64,000 nucleotides of DNA from Christensenella minuta (GTDB taxonomy: Bacteria; Bacillota; Clostridia; Christensenellales; Christensenellaceae), in assembly GCF_003628755.1 (NCBI RefSeq), contig NZ_CP029256.1:1383585-1447584 (forward strand), written 5' to 3'. A model generated the notes under the pieces. That model was not told where the DNA came from. It saw only the letters and a program-made list of their open reading frames with translations, and did not search any database. Below, piece after piece: positions 1 to 9,600 of this stretch (its first letter is position 1; the number at the start of each line of letters is the position of its first letter). Made by a program: the position numbers and the translations under genes.

Positions 1-774
1 GTTCACATCACCGTATTTTTTCCGGTTGTCGGCAAAGCTGTGCAGCAGAAAAATAGCATAATCCAGCGAAACCGCAAGCTGCAGGATCGGGCTTACGGAG
101 TTGGTCATGAAGGAGACTTCTCCGAAAAAAATATTGGTTCCCATATTGATTAGAATGGAAATGCCAATGGTCAGGATAAAGAGCAGCGGCTCGATCCATG
201 AAGAAGAAGATAAAATCAGGATAGCAATGATGATGGGCAACAGGATCGCCATTGCGTTCCCAACCTCCGCGCCTGTCGCCTGCTGCATGGTTGCAAGGTC
301 GGGCGATTCGCCGGCAAGCGCGCCGTCCTCCCCGATCAGCTCCCGGATCGCATCCGAGGCCTCCTGCTCCATCCCGTCCGCGATCGTGACGGTATAAAGG
401 GCGTTTCCGTTCTTGTAATAGCCCTGAACCGTATCTGCGTCCGCTGTCTCGAGCGGTTGTTTGAGGTCTGCCACATCGTCGAGCCACAGTACGCTGTCGA
501 CCCCGGAAACCTCCGCAAGCTTCTGTTTATACGCAAGCGCTTCCTCGATGGAAACGTCTTTTACCATAACGCTGGCGTTCGGCATATCGGCGTCGAATTC
601 TTCCTGCATAATCTCCAGCGCTTTTGTCGACTGTGCTTCCGGCGGCAGATAGTCCACCATATTGTAATTTACAGCCACAAACGACTGCAATACCGCGCAT
701 ATCGCCGCTGCTGCAATAAACAGCGCAAGAATCGCCTTTTTGTGCTTCACTACCAAGTTTGCCAATCCGCTCAT
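1..774 (-). CDS. MMPL/RND-family membrane exporter, N-terminal part (cut by window edge)
   Basis: The first 258 codons are visible; the gene runs off the left edge. Translation starts MSGLANLVVKHKKAIL at an ATG preceded by GGAGG. There is one N-terminal membrane segment, then an extracellular loop of about 150 residues, then closely spaced hydrophobic segments (AILLPIIIAILIL, PLLFILTIGISILI) with an SPILQLAVSLDYAIFLLHSF stretch that is typical of the MMPL/SSD membrane core. Members of this family export lipids, drugs or siderophore-like molecules using proton motive force; the substrate here cannot be read. It is divergent from a TetR-type gene with overlapping promoters, the usual arrangement of an efflux pump and its repressor. 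Family confidence is good, substrate unknown. Confidence 0.8.
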   Translation of the reverse strand, partial: MSGLANLVVKHKKAILALFIAAAAICAVLQSFVAVNYNMVDYLPPEAQSTKALEIMQEEFDADMPNASVMVKDVSIEEALAYKQKLAEVSGVDSVLWLDDVADLKQPLETADADTVQGYYKNGNALYTVTIADGMEQEASDAIRELIGEDGALAGESPDLATMQQATGAEVGNAMAILLPIIIAILILSSSSWIEPLLFILTIGISILINMGTNIFFGEVSFMTNSVSPILQLAVSLDYAIFLLHSFADNRKKYGDVN

Positions 775-795
775 GATGTCCTCCACAACGCCCTG

Positions 796-824
796 TTGCA
801 ATATCGTATGTTCTGTATTATAAT
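796..824 (+). promoter_or_regulatory. Promoter of the TetR-type regulator
   Basis: TTGCAA (796-801) and TATAAT (819-824) with a 17-base spacer point toward the regulator gene. It shares the TATTATAATA core with the exporter promoter on the other strand. Confidence 0.65.
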
Positions 825-845
825 CAACACAATGTTGGATTACAA
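817..845 (-). promoter_or_regulatory. Promoter of the MMPL exporter gene
   Basis: On the minus strand TTGTAA (840-845) and TATAAT (817-822) are separated by 17 bases. The -10 overlaps that of the oppositely oriented regulator promoter, so one bound protein could block both. Confidence 0.65.
825..837. promoter_or_regulatory. Candidate operator inside the divergent promoters
   Basis: CAACA-CAA-TGTTG is a perfect 5-bp inverted repeat lying in the spacer of the exporter promoter and just past the regulator -10. A second dyad, CGACA (847-851) with TGTCG (865-869), follows. TetR-family dimers bind such dyads; which one is used is unknown. Confidence 0.4.
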
Positions 846-932
846 CCGACAATCCGCGGGGAAATGTCGATTGCGCAACACAAAATATAAAAACGTTGGA
901 TTTTTACAATAAATTCAAAATCAGGGTAGGCA

Positions 933-1511
933 ATGGAAACTAAAAAAGTAGACAGAAGGGTAAAATATACGATTGAAATGCTCAAGGGCGCTTTGGTGGA
1001 GGCAATGCAAAAAGAGCATATCTCCAAAATATCTGTAAAATCATTGTGCGAGCTTGCCGATATCAACCGCAGCACTTTTTACGCGCATTTCCGCGACCAG
1101 TACGACCTGCTTCACCATATTGAACAGGAAGTGCTCGACAATATTACAAGGCAGCTTGAACGGCAAGATTTTGATGGGAAGGGGCCCATTTCTTTCCAGG
1201 TCCTGAATCTTATCCTCAAATATGTGCGCCAGAACGCTTCCCTGTTCAAGGCCCTTCTGAGCGACAACTGTGAGCCGGACATCCAGCGGGAGATTATGAA
1301 GCTTCCCGATATCATTTCCGTCCAGATTTACGAAGGCCTTGACGAGCGCGCCAAGGACTACCTTTCCGTTTTCGGCATCACCGGCTGCGTAAGCGTCCTG
1401 CAAAAATGGCTGCAGGACGGCATGCCGGAGTCTACCGGGCAGATATCCGAACTTATTTTACAGGTCTTATACCACGGCATCGCAGATTTTTCATGGACGG
1501 CCCGGCGGTAA
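933..1511 (+). CDS. TetR/AcrR-family transcriptional regulator
   Basis: 192 residues, the normal size for TetR proteins. Residues about 10-60 form the DNA-binding helix-turn-helix: a run ending ISVKSLCELADINRSTFYAH, where the recognition helix carries the typical STFY(A/R)HF signature. The C-terminal two thirds is a predicted helical ligand/dimer domain related to the TetR_C_7-like dihydroxyacetone-regulator group, but no ligand can be named. It is divergent from the MMPL exporter and probably represses it and itself through the shared promoter region (inference from arrangement). Confidence 0.88.
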   Translation: METKKVDRRVKYTIEMLKGALVEAMQKEHISKISVKSLCELADINRSTFYAHFRDQYDLLHHIEQEVLDNITRQLERQDFDGKGPISFQVLNLILKYVRQNASLFKALLSDNCEPDIQREIMKLPDIISVQIYEGLDERAKDYLSVFGITGCVSVLQKWLQDGMPESTGQISELILQVLYHGIADFSWTARR

Positions 1512-1544
1512 ACGGGTCCCTTCCGGGTGGAAATCCCCGAAATA

Positions 1545-1573
1545 TTTACACTTCGCAATAAATCCGTTATAAT
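1545..1573 (+). promoter_or_regulatory. Promoter of the Cache-GGDEF-EAL gene
   Basis: TTTACA (1545-1550) and TATAAT (1568-1573) with a 17-base spacer, about 58 bases upstream of the start codon. No riboswitch-like structure is evident in the leader. Confidence 0.7.
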
Positions 1574-1631
1574 GATCGGTAGAATGAATATATTACCCCC
1601 TATGTATTATTAAGATCGGAAAAGGGCATCT

Positions 1632-3878
1632 ATGCGAAAGCCGAAAAAAATATTTGTCGTTTCACTTATCATTATCGTCGTTATCGCCATTGTAGCGGTC
1701 TCTTTGATGTTCTTTTACGCCAGTACCGTGCGCCGGATTCTGGATGAGGAAAACACCTCTTATTTACAGGAGGTTACCCAGCAGGAAGCGGCGATCATCG
1801 ATACGCAGGTACAGGGCGACATTTCTACCCTTGAGGCGGTCGCCACCATATTTGGAAACGATTATACGCCCAGCCTGTCTTCCGGCCGGTCGATGGATAT
1901 CCTGCAGGACCTTCAGGTTCAGAACGGTTTCAAGAGGATGGGGATCATCTATCCCGACGGAACGGCGTTGACCACGGACGGCGGAACGTATAACTTTTCC
2001 GACCGTGGATACTTCAAGAAAGCGCTGGCGGAAATTTCAAATATCTCCGATACGTTCGCCGATATTGTAGACGGAGAGAATATCAACGTATATGCGGTTC
2101 CCGTTTACAGCGGCAACGGGGCGCAGGTGGAATGCGTGCTGTTTGCCACTATTTCGACTGCTGTATTTGAAGATAAAATTTCCGTCTCGACGTTCGGCGG
2201 ACGCGGTTATTCTTATGTTGTCGACCAAGCAGGCAACAAGATTGCCGCTTCCCACCACGAGGACAGCATTACATTCGATAATATTTTTAATCTTCACGGC
2301 AGCACCGTGGAAGACCCGAACGGCGAGTTCCCCGCTATGCAGAAAAACATGGCCAAAGGCAAAAGCGGAGTTGTAAGCTACCTCAAACACGGCGAACCCT
2401 ATTATATCAGTTATGCTCCGATCGGCGTAAATTCCTGGTATGTCGTTTCCGCCGTGCCGGCGTCCGTCGCCACGGCAAAAAGCTCTTACCTAATTACCCT
2501 CACAGGCTGGATGACCGGCGCCATCGTATGCACGGTTATCATTTTTCTGGTATATATTGTTTTATCACAGAACAAATCCCGGCGAAATCTCGAGCGGATC
2601 GCCTATGAGGATGAGCTGACAGGCTCTTTGAGCTGGATGAAATTCCGTGAAGAAGTAAAAAATATCCTGCGCGAGTATCCCGGCCGTTCCTTCGCAATGA
2701 TTAATTTCGACATCAATAAATTCAAGATATTCAACCAGCTGTACGATTACCAGAACGGCAATATGCTGCTCCAGCATATCGCCGCGGTGCTGAAAAAGGA
2801 TATGCGGGAGAACGAGCTTTTTACGCACACAGGCGCGGACGACTTCGATGTTTTGATCGAATATTCTTCCGACGAGGACATCATCGGCCGCATCCTGAAG
2901 TGGAACCAGAGAATCCGGGATTACGGCTTCGCCCGAAAACGGAAATATAACCTGCTCCTTTCCTACGGAATTTACAAAATCCAGAAGGACGATACCTATG
3001 TAACGCGGATGAACGACCGCAGCAAGATTGCCAAAAACAGCGTGAAGAGCAACGCCCATACCTTTTACGCATTCTACGATAATGTGATGAACCACGAAAT
3101 GCTGCGCGAAAAAGAACTCGAAAACACGATGGACGCCGCGCTTGCAAATCATGAATTTGAAGTTTATTATCAGCCTAAATTTGATCTTAAAACGCAAAAA
3201 CCAATTGCAGCGGAGGCGCTTGTGCGCTGGAAATCTCCGCAAAAAGGCTTTATGAGTCCGGGCTCGTTCATACCCGTATTTGAACGCAACGGGTTTATCA
3301 CCAAGCTCGACCTGTATGTATTTGAGGAAGCCTGCGCGGCCCTCCACCGCTGGATCGAACGCGGATATCCGGCGATCCCGGTTTCGGTCAATTTCTCGCG
3401 CCTCAATATGTACGATGATAATTTTATCCAAAACCTGAAGGGCATCGTCCGGAAATACGGCATCTCCACCGATTTATTGGAGATCGAGCTCACCGAGAGC
3501 GCTCTCGTGTACAACGACGAACTGGTCGTCCGGCGAATGAACGAACTGCGGGAAGCCGGCTTCTGTATCTCGATCGACGATTTCGGCACCGGATATTCCT
3601 CGCTCAATCTCTTGCGCACCCTGCCGGTCAATGTAATCAAGCTCGATAAGCGTTTCTTCACGCTGAAATTTGATTCCGAACGCGAGCGCGTCATCATCAC
3701 GAGCATCGTCAGTATGGCGCAGCAGCTTGGAATCACCGTTGTTGCGGAGGGCGTCGAAACAAAGGCACAGGCCGATTTTCTCAAAGACGTTGGAAGGAGT
3801 ATTATTGTACAGGGTTTCCTGTACGCGCGGCCCATGCCGGAGGAGGACCTCCTGCGGCTGCTTACCGGCGGCAAATAA
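1632..3878 (+). CDS. Membrane-bound Cache-GGDEF-EAL protein, probable c-di-GMP phosphodiesterase
   Basis: 748 residues. Order: N-terminal membrane segment (about 10-32), extracytoplasmic dCache-type sensor (about 35-290), second membrane segment (about 293-313), GGDEF domain (about 325-485), EAL domain (about 500-745). The GGDEF signature is GADDF (401-405), so cyclase activity is unlikely; such domains often act as GTP-sensing regulators. The EAL domain keeps the expected residues: EALVRW (Glu528), ELTES, IDDFGTGYSSL, and VAEGVET, so hydrolysis of c-di-GMP to pGpG is expected. The periplasmic-side Cache domain suggests control by an external small molecule. A c-di-GMP-I riboswitch sits at 35.8 kb in the same window. 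The gene stands alone with its own promoter and terminator. Confidence 0.92.
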   Translation: MRKPKKIFVVSLIIIVVIAIVAVSLMFFYASTVRRILDEENTSYLQEVTQQEAAIIDTQVQGDISTLEAVATIFGNDYTPSLSSGRSMDILQDLQVQNGFKRMGIIYPDGTALTTDGGTYNFSDRGYFKKALAEISNISDTFADIVDGENINVYAVPVYSGNGAQVECVLFATISTAVFEDKISVSTFGGRGYSYVVDQAGNKIAASHHEDSITFDNIFNLHGSTVEDPNGEFPAMQKNMAKGKSGVVSYLKHGEPYYISYAPIGVNSWYVVSAVPASVATAKSSYLITLTGWMTGAIVCTVIIFLVYIVLSQNKSRRNLERIAYEDELTGSLSWMKFREEVKNILREYPGRSFAMINFDINKFKIFNQLYDYQNGNMLLQHIAAVLKKDMRENELFTHTGADDFDVLIEYSSDEDIIGRILKWNQRIRDYGFARKRKYNLLLSYGIYKIQKDDTYVTRMNDRSKIAKNSVKSNAHTFYAFYDNVMNHEMLREKELENTMDAALANHEFEVYYQPKFDLKTQKPIAAEALVRWKSPQKGFMSPGSFIPVFERNGFITKLDLYVFEEACAALHRWIERGYPAIPVSVNFSRLNMYDDNFIQNLKGIVRKYGISTDLLEIELTESALVYNDELVVRRMNELREAGFCISIDDFGTGYSSLNLLRTLPVNVIKLDKRFFTLKFDSERERVIITSIVSMAQQLGITVVAEGVETKAQADFLKDVGRSIIVQGFLYARPMPEEDLLRLLTGGK

Positions 3879-3891
3879 TTTTCCAGCGGAA

Positions 3892-3926
3892 CAAAGGGCA
3901 GCTCCGTTTTCCGGAGCTGCCCTTTG
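3892..3926. terminator. Bidirectional terminator between convergent genes
   Basis: A perfect 15-bp stem (3892-3906 with 3912-3926) and 5-base loop lies between the plus-strand EAL gene and the minus-strand nitroreductase; it is AT-rich at its base, so it can serve both strands. Confidence 0.85.
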
Positions 3927-3944
3927 TTGACTGTTCGTCTTTTT

Positions 3945-4466
3945 CTACTGCAAATCCTCATAAAAAACGGTCTCGCCGAGCGGCTTGCGTACTTTCCCAT
4001 GCCGTTCCGGGCTCTGCGGCTCGCCGTCCGCATAACCAACCGCAAGCAGGTTCACAATCTCAAGATGCCCGGGAATATCAAATTCCGCACGCAGTACGCC
4101 GGGATCAAACCAGCAGATCCAGAGCGTCCCCAGACCGAGCTCCGTTGCCTGCATCATCATATGGTCTGTCACAATACTCGCGTCGATATCGGTCAGTTTC
4201 TTTCCGTCATACGGGCGTTTCCAGGTTTCCCCCGTATCGCTGCATACGATGATGACACACGGCGCGCCATAAAAACGTGCGGCTTTGCCCACCTTTTCAA
4301 GCCCCTCTTTGCTCTGCACTACGATCAGGCGCTGGGGCTGTTTATTGGCCCCCGTGGGCGCAACCCGCCCCACCCCGAGTATTTGATCTAGCTTTTCACG
4401 TTCTACCGGCGCTTCCTTGTAGCTGCGCACCGAATATCTCTTTTTGGCAAGTTCCAGAAAACTCAT
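3945..4466 (-). CDS. Nitroreductase-family flavoprotein
   Basis: 173 residues. The N-terminal KKRYSVRSYKEAPVE and the RVAPTGANKQPQ stretch are the FMN-binding signatures of the NfsA/NfnB-like nitroreductase fold; TELGLGTLWICWFDP and LLAVGYAD complete it. These enzymes use FMN and NAD(P)H to reduce nitro or quinone compounds; the physiological substrate cannot be inferred. It has an AGGAGG site and lies 83 bases downstream of a flavodoxin-domain gene on the same strand, suggesting a two-gene redox unit. Confidence 0.88.
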   Translation of the reverse strand: MSFLELAKKRYSVRSYKEAPVEREKLDQILGVGRVAPTGANKQPQRLIVVQSKEGLEKVGKAARFYGAPCVIIVCSDTGETWKRPYDGKKLTDIDASIVTDHMMMQATELGLGTLWICWFDPGVLRAEFDIPGHLEIVNLLAVGYADGEPQSPERHGKVRKPLGETVFYEDLQ

Positions 4467-4549
4467 AATATGATATGCCTCCTCACCGCCTGCTGTTTTC
4501 CCGGCGGCCTTATCTTACCACGACGCTTTTCCTTCCTTTCAGGACCGTA

Positions 4550-4954
4550 TTATCCGCGCCTGGTTTCTTCCAACACCTCGTTCGCAAACACTGCGGCATG
4601 CCGTGCCGCTTCCCCGCTTTTCGCCTGCCCGCCCGTACAGTGGAATTCATGCTCCAGCACGCGCAACCCCTGCTTATCCAGCGCTTTTTTGATCTTCGCA
4701 TACGCGCCGTTCGGATTTGCCGTGGTGCTGAATACCGCCACGCATCCGACATGCTCCGGGGAAAGCGTTTTAATAAACTTTTTCAGCTTGCCTGCAATGC
4801 CTCCCGCATACAGCGCACCGCCGAGAAACAGAATGTCCGCGCGCACCGCATCCGCGCCTTCCACGCTTCCGGCCTTTACGCCGGCTTCGGCGGCAATTAC
4901 ATCTGCAACCGCCTTTGTGTTTCCCGATTTTGAAAAGTACCGTACCTCTACCAT
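4550..4954 (-). CDS. Small flavodoxin-domain protein
   Basis: 134 residues starting MVEVRYFSKSGNTKAVADVI; the FSKSGNTK loop is the flavodoxin phosphate-binding (FMN) motif, and FLGGALYAGGI and FSTTANPNGAY correspond to the isoalloxazine-contacting loops. The start chosen is the ATG eight bases after AGGAGG; a GTG nine bases upstream abuts the ribosome-binding site and is unlikely. Probably an electron carrier or menaquinone-type oxidoreductase accessory, transcribed with the nitroreductase. Confidence 0.82.
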   Translation of the reverse strand: MVEVRYFSKSGNTKAVADVIAAEAGVKAGSVEGADAVRADILFLGGALYAGGIAGKLKKFIKTLSPEHVGCVAVFSTTANPNGAYAKIKKALDKQGLRVLEHEFHCTGGQAKSGEAARHAAVFANEVLEETRRG

Positions 4955-4977
4955 ATCCGCCACCTCCTGTTTCTTCT

Positions 4978-4985
4978 ATTATACC
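4978..4985 (-). promoter_or_regulatory. Extended -10 promoter of flavodoxin-nitroreductase unit
   Basis: Minus-strand TGGTATAAT (TATAAT 4978-4983 with TG one base upstream) lies about 24 bases before the start codon; no good -35 at 17 bases, so an extended -10 type is proposed. Confidence 0.45.
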
Positions 4986-5045
4986 ATGCTTCGCGCTGTT
5001 CCAAGCTGAATTATATGTGAATTTTACTGCGTTTTCCGGCAGACG

Positions 5046-5082
5046 GCAAAAAGGCCGGCCGGAGAATCCTCCGGTCCGGCCC
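5046..5082 (-). terminator. Terminator downstream of proS
   Basis: GC-rich hairpin 5053-5064 with 5069-5081, followed on the minus strand by a TTTTT run (5048-5052). Confidence 0.85.
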
Positions 5083-5114
5083 TATCATAGCTTTCCCTGC
5101 CGCGTCAGCAGGTG

Positions 5115-6557
5115 TTAATAAGATTTCGCGAAATACATCATTTTCTTTGCGGGTTTTCCGCAATGCACGCATACATTGCCAAGGTCTTTCTGCTCAAACG
5201 GCGCGCAGCGCGTCGTTACGCCGGTTTTCTCCTTGATCGCTTCCTCGCACTCCGTCTCGCCGCACCACATTGCGCGCACGAAGCCGCGTCCTTCCTCGAT
5301 GCCCTGCATAAATTCTTCCCAATTATGCGCGTCGAAGGTACGCTCTTCCCGGTGCCTAAACGCGCTCTCGAACATGTTGTCGTGAATTTTACCGAGCAGC
5401 TGCCGCACGGTTTCTTCAATGTTTTCGAGCGGATAAGATTCCTTTTCACAGGTGTCCCTGCGCGCGAGCATGCACGCGCCCTTCTCGATATCGCGCGGAC
5501 CGATCTCCAGCCGCACCGGAACGCCTTTCAGTTCCCATTCGTTAAACTTCCAGCCCGGACTCTGGTCGCGGTCGTCAAGCTCTGTGCGGATTCCCGCGCC
5601 TTTGAGCGCGTCGAAAAGCTCCTGCGCTTTTTCAAGGACGCCCTCTTTGTGCGCCGCTACGGGAACGATCACGCACTGAATGGGCGCAACACGCGGCGGC
5701 AGCTTCAGGCCGCGCTCGTCTCCGTGCACCATAATAATCCCGCCGATCATGCGGGTGGAAACGCCCCACGACGTCTGCCACGCATATTTCAGCTGCCCGT
5801 CCCGGTCGAGGAACTGGATATCAAACCCCTTTGCAAAATTCTGCCCGAGGTTATGGGACGTACCCATCTGGAGCGCTTTGCCGTCAAGCATCATCGCTTC
5901 CACGGTATAGGTGTGATCCGCGCCCGCAAACTTCTCCTTTTCACTCTTCTGTCCGGCAATCACCGGGATCGCAAGCACATTTTCCATAAACTCCCTGTAT
6001 ACGCCGAGCATCCGCACAGTCTCTTCCTCCGCCTCTTCCCGGGTTGCATGTACGGTATGTCCTTCCTGCCACAGGAATTCCGACGTGCGCAGGAAAGGAC
6101 GCGTGCTCTTTTCCCACCGCAGAACATTGCACCACTGGTTCAGCAGCACAGGCAAATCCCGGTAGCTCTGCACCCATTTGGAATACATGGAACAAATGAT
6201 CGTCTCGGACGTGGGACGGATGCACAGCGGCTCCGCCAGCTTTTCCGTTCCGCCCTGCGTGACCCATGCCACCTCGGGGGCAAATCCTTCCACATGCTCC
6301 GCTTCTTTTTCCAGCAGGTGCTTGGGAATCAGCAGCGGAAAATAGGCATTTTTATGCCCCGTTTCCTTGAAACGCGCATCGAGCTGGTTCTGGATCAGCT
6401 CCCATATCCCATAGCCGTACTGCTTGATGACCATACAGCCCTTGACCTCGGAATAATCGATCATATCCGCCATTTTGATGACGTCCGTATACCACCGCGA
6501 AAAATCTTCGTTCTGCGGCGTAATGTGTTCCACAAATCCGCCTGTTTGCTTTGCCAT
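5115..6557 (-). CDS. proS: Prolyl-tRNA synthetase (type 3, short form)
   Basis: 480 residues; charges tRNA-Pro with proline in the cytoplasm. The size and sequence (GGFVEHITPQNEDFSRWYTD at the start, CIRPTSETIICSMYSKWVQS for class-II motif 2, LRTSEFLWQEGHTVHA) match the archaeal/eukaryote-like ProS found in many Clostridia, lacking the INS editing domain of the bacterial type. The C-terminal Cys cluster (CGETECEEAIKEK, CAPFEQ, CVHCGKPAK) is the zinc-binding domain of this type, ending with Tyr. The chosen ATG lies five bases after AAGGAGA; an in-frame TTG five codons earlier lies within that site. No T-box leader is present. Confidence 0.96.
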   Translation of the reverse strand: MAKQTGGFVEHITPQNEDFSRWYTDVIKMADMIDYSEVKGCMVIKQYGYGIWELIQNQLDARFKETGHKNAYFPLLIPKHLLEKEAEHVEGFAPEVAWVTQGGTEKLAEPLCIRPTSETIICSMYSKWVQSYRDLPVLLNQWCNVLRWEKSTRPFLRTSEFLWQEGHTVHATREEAEEETVRMLGVYREFMENVLAIPVIAGQKSEKEKFAGADHTYTVEAMMLDGKALQMGTSHNLGQNFAKGFDIQFLDRDGQLKYAWQTSWGVSTRMIGGIIMVHGDERGLKLPPRVAPIQCVIVPVAAHKEGVLEKAQELFDALKGAGIRTELDDRDQSPGWKFNEWELKGVPVRLEIGPRDIEKGACMLARRDTCEKESYPLENIEETVRQLLGKIHDNMFESAFRHREERTFDAHNWEEFMQGIEEGRGFVRAMWCGETECEEAIKEKTGVTTRCAPFEQKDLGNVCVHCGKPAKKMMYFAKSY

Positions 6558-6592
6558 AATAGTCTCCTTCAAATATGTACTGAAACTCTATT

Positions 6593-6621
6593 AGTTTATC
6601 ATCATGGCGCGTCTTTTTCAA
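6593..6621 (-). promoter_or_regulatory. proS promoter
   Basis: Minus-strand TTGAAA (6616-6621), 17-base spacer, TAAACT (6593-6598). The leader is only about 30 bases. Confidence 0.6.
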
Positions 6622-6655
6622 GCGTACGCGCGCCTGCAGGCGACCTGTGCCGCTT

Positions 6656-9600
6656 TTATTTTCCAGCCCTGCGCCGCAGCAGCAGGATCACCGCCGCGGC
6701 GGCGGCCGCGCCCGCGATGACGGCAATGACGATCCACGGCGTCATATCCTTCGTATCCCCGGTCTGCGGCCCGTCTTCCTGCTTCGCTCCGTCATCCGCA
6801 GGAACGCTGCTTTCGGCCTGCTTCCTGTTCGCAAGCACATATTCGGAGCAATGTCTGAGGGTAAACGCCGCGTATCCGGCGCTGTCCACGTTTTGCGTAC
6901 TGATATCGTCATAGCCCGTTCCGTTGAAATAATACAGGTACGTCTCTTCGCCCGCTCCAAACGGCGGCACGGCAAGCACGGATACCGTCGCTTTGCCGGG
7001 AAGCGCCCCGCTGTGCCCGAAGTTCAAAAACAACAGCTTCGTCCCCTGCGGAAATACCGCCGCGTTCTTCGCCGCCTCGCCGGGCGTATTGGAAAACGCA
7101 AGGCTCATATCCATTGCAGCCGCAATATCCGTACCGTGGAATACGAACCGTGCGACCACCTTCCCCGCATCATCCAGAACCGCAAAAATAATCGTCTTAT
7201 CCTGTCCCTTGATCTGTTCAAAGATTTCTTGGGGAACGGCCGTTCCTTCCCCCACCGGGATCAGCAGCGCCTGCTGCGGACTGAGGGCGGACAAGGCTTC
7301 CTTTATTTTCCCGAGGTCGAGACCCCCCTCCCTCTTCGGCAATGAAACGATTTCCTTGCCCTCCGCGCCCGGTATCTGCGCTTCCTGCACGATGGTGACC
7401 GTTTTGCTCACCGACCTGGTATCGTCCGCTGTACTTGTCGCCGTGACCACAACCGTTCCCGTAGCTTTTGCGGTGAACAGCACCGCCGTTTCCCCGCTGC
7501 GTCCGGCCTCCGTCCGGATATCGATGCTGTCGAGATCGCCCGCATAGCTCCACCGGATCCCGGAAAATTCTTCTTCGTTTGGGGTGACCGCCGCCGCCGC
7601 GGAGAAATCCGCCGTCTGCCCGACCTCCAGGCAGACCGTATCCACACTGTCGATGCTGACGCTTTCCACGCCCATTTGTTCGGCAATATTATTCTGCCGC
7701 AGCAGGATGCTTTCCGCACTGCTCATTGTCGCAAACGTCCAGCAGGAAGGAATCCATCCCTGGTTTTTCACCGGGGTAACCGCGCCAATATCCCGCAGGT
7801 CGAATTTTTCCGGCAACTTTGTAACCGGATCGGCCGTCCTGCCCTGCGGCAGGATGCTGGTCTTGTTCTGGCCGCTATTGGATGCGCTGTCCGCCGCTGC
7901 CGCCGGAGCGGAAAGCTCTCCCGCACTCTCGAGCTGCGCCGCGCTGAATGCCCGGCCCGCTCCCCCCTGCGAGGAATCGTCCGTTCCGCCGCCTGCGCCG
8001 TCTGTAAACGCCTTGATACAGTTGTTTGCGGAATATTTCGCGGAAATATCGGTCCAGTCCCGTCCGTCGGTGCTAGTAAAACTCTGTCCGGCCTGCGCCC
8101 GCGCCCTGTCGGAACGGCCGGTGATCGGCATCTCAACCGCCGCGACGACGTCGCTTCCGTCCCGGTTTTGCAGCCGCACGGTCACGCTGAACTCTTCTCC
8201 TGCGCCGACGGGGAGCCCTTCGCCAAGCTCCACCGTATAATATCCCTTATATTTATGGGTTCCGCTCGCCACATGGCGCGTCTCCCCGTTCACCTCGAGA
8301 TAAACGTCATAATCCTGATCCTCGTGCATGGAGTAAAACGACACAGCCTTCACGTCCTGCCTGTCCGCTGCCGTAAACACGTTTTTCGTATAAAGCACCT
8401 TGCCCCGCGAATATTGGCTGGGCTCGTAGAGGTTCGTATAGCCAAGCGGGTCGTACTGGTAAATATTATCGTAATCGTTCGCCGGATCGTCCACAAATAC
8501 GGCGGCAGCGGGATTGGCGGACAAGTCCGCGCTATAATAGGAAATATAGAAAAAACCGTTCTGCCCCTTTTCCGTTCCATAATTATTTTTGGCGATGAAC
8601 GCGCCGTCGCCCGCGGGCGTATACGGTTTTCCGTCCACGGTCACCGTGAATTGCTCCGCCGGGACTGTGTCGTCCCATCCGACCAGCGAGATCGCGTGTC
8701 CGCCCCCGGCCATATCCGCTTCCGGCTTGAAATAATACGAACCGGTCGCGTCGTAATACCCGCCTTCACCCTCTTGGTGGCGGATTCCGCAATAGATCGC
8801 CCCATAAGTATAGATCGCGTTTTTATAATGGAGCGTATCTTCCGCCGTCTTTTCCCGGTCTGGCAGCAGGATCGCCTGCCGCAGGTGGTAGCGCGCAGGA
8901 AGCTGATGGTAGGTAAACTCGCTCACATCGCCGCCAAATTCGTCCAGCATATACGGGTCGTCCTCTTCCAGCACCGGGCCGCTCCACCGCGCAAGATAGG
9001 CGAGCGCCATATAAATATCTCCGCCGGAAAGCACCCCGCCGCGTCCTTCGGCCGGCGTATAGCAATCCTCGGAGGAATCCGCGTTGAGCATTGCGTTTAG
9101 CATATTGTATTCGGAAAAGTCAAGGCCCTCTGCCGCCTGTTTGGAAACCGCCAGCGTATATTCTTTCGCGGAAAAATGCCCGCCCGGGCTTTTTACCACG
9201 GCATAATAATCCCCTTCGGCAAGCTCCGCCGTGATACGCTGGTCCCCCGCAAGCGCGCTTGCGGCGACCTCCGCGCCGCCGCTGCCGAGAAGCGTAAGCG
9301 AATAGGCCGCGCCTTCTTCGTCCGGCTGGAACAGCAAAAGTTCTATGGGCGTCGCATAGCTGTAATGGAATTTGTAATAATCCACATCCTCAGCGCTGTG
9401 GATCGTGGCCCGGATTTTGGAAGGGAAGGAAACGCTCGCCGCCGTCTCCTGCGTGTCGTTGGGCTCGTACGCGTCGCCCGCGCCTCCTGCCGTATAGGAA
9501 AAGCGCTGCACATCGCCCGGGGCAGTGCCGTCTTTATAGGTGCGGGCGTTGATGACCGTATCCCTGTCGATCATAACCGCTGCCGTAGCGCTCCCGGAAT

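Noticed and set aside
6558-6655. Possible T-box leader for proS
   Set aside because: The predicted transcript leader is only about 30 bases and has no T-box core or terminator.
5112-6914. 600-residue plus-strand frame opposite proS
   Set aside because: Antisense shadow of a clear ProS gene; no ribosome-binding site or family signature.
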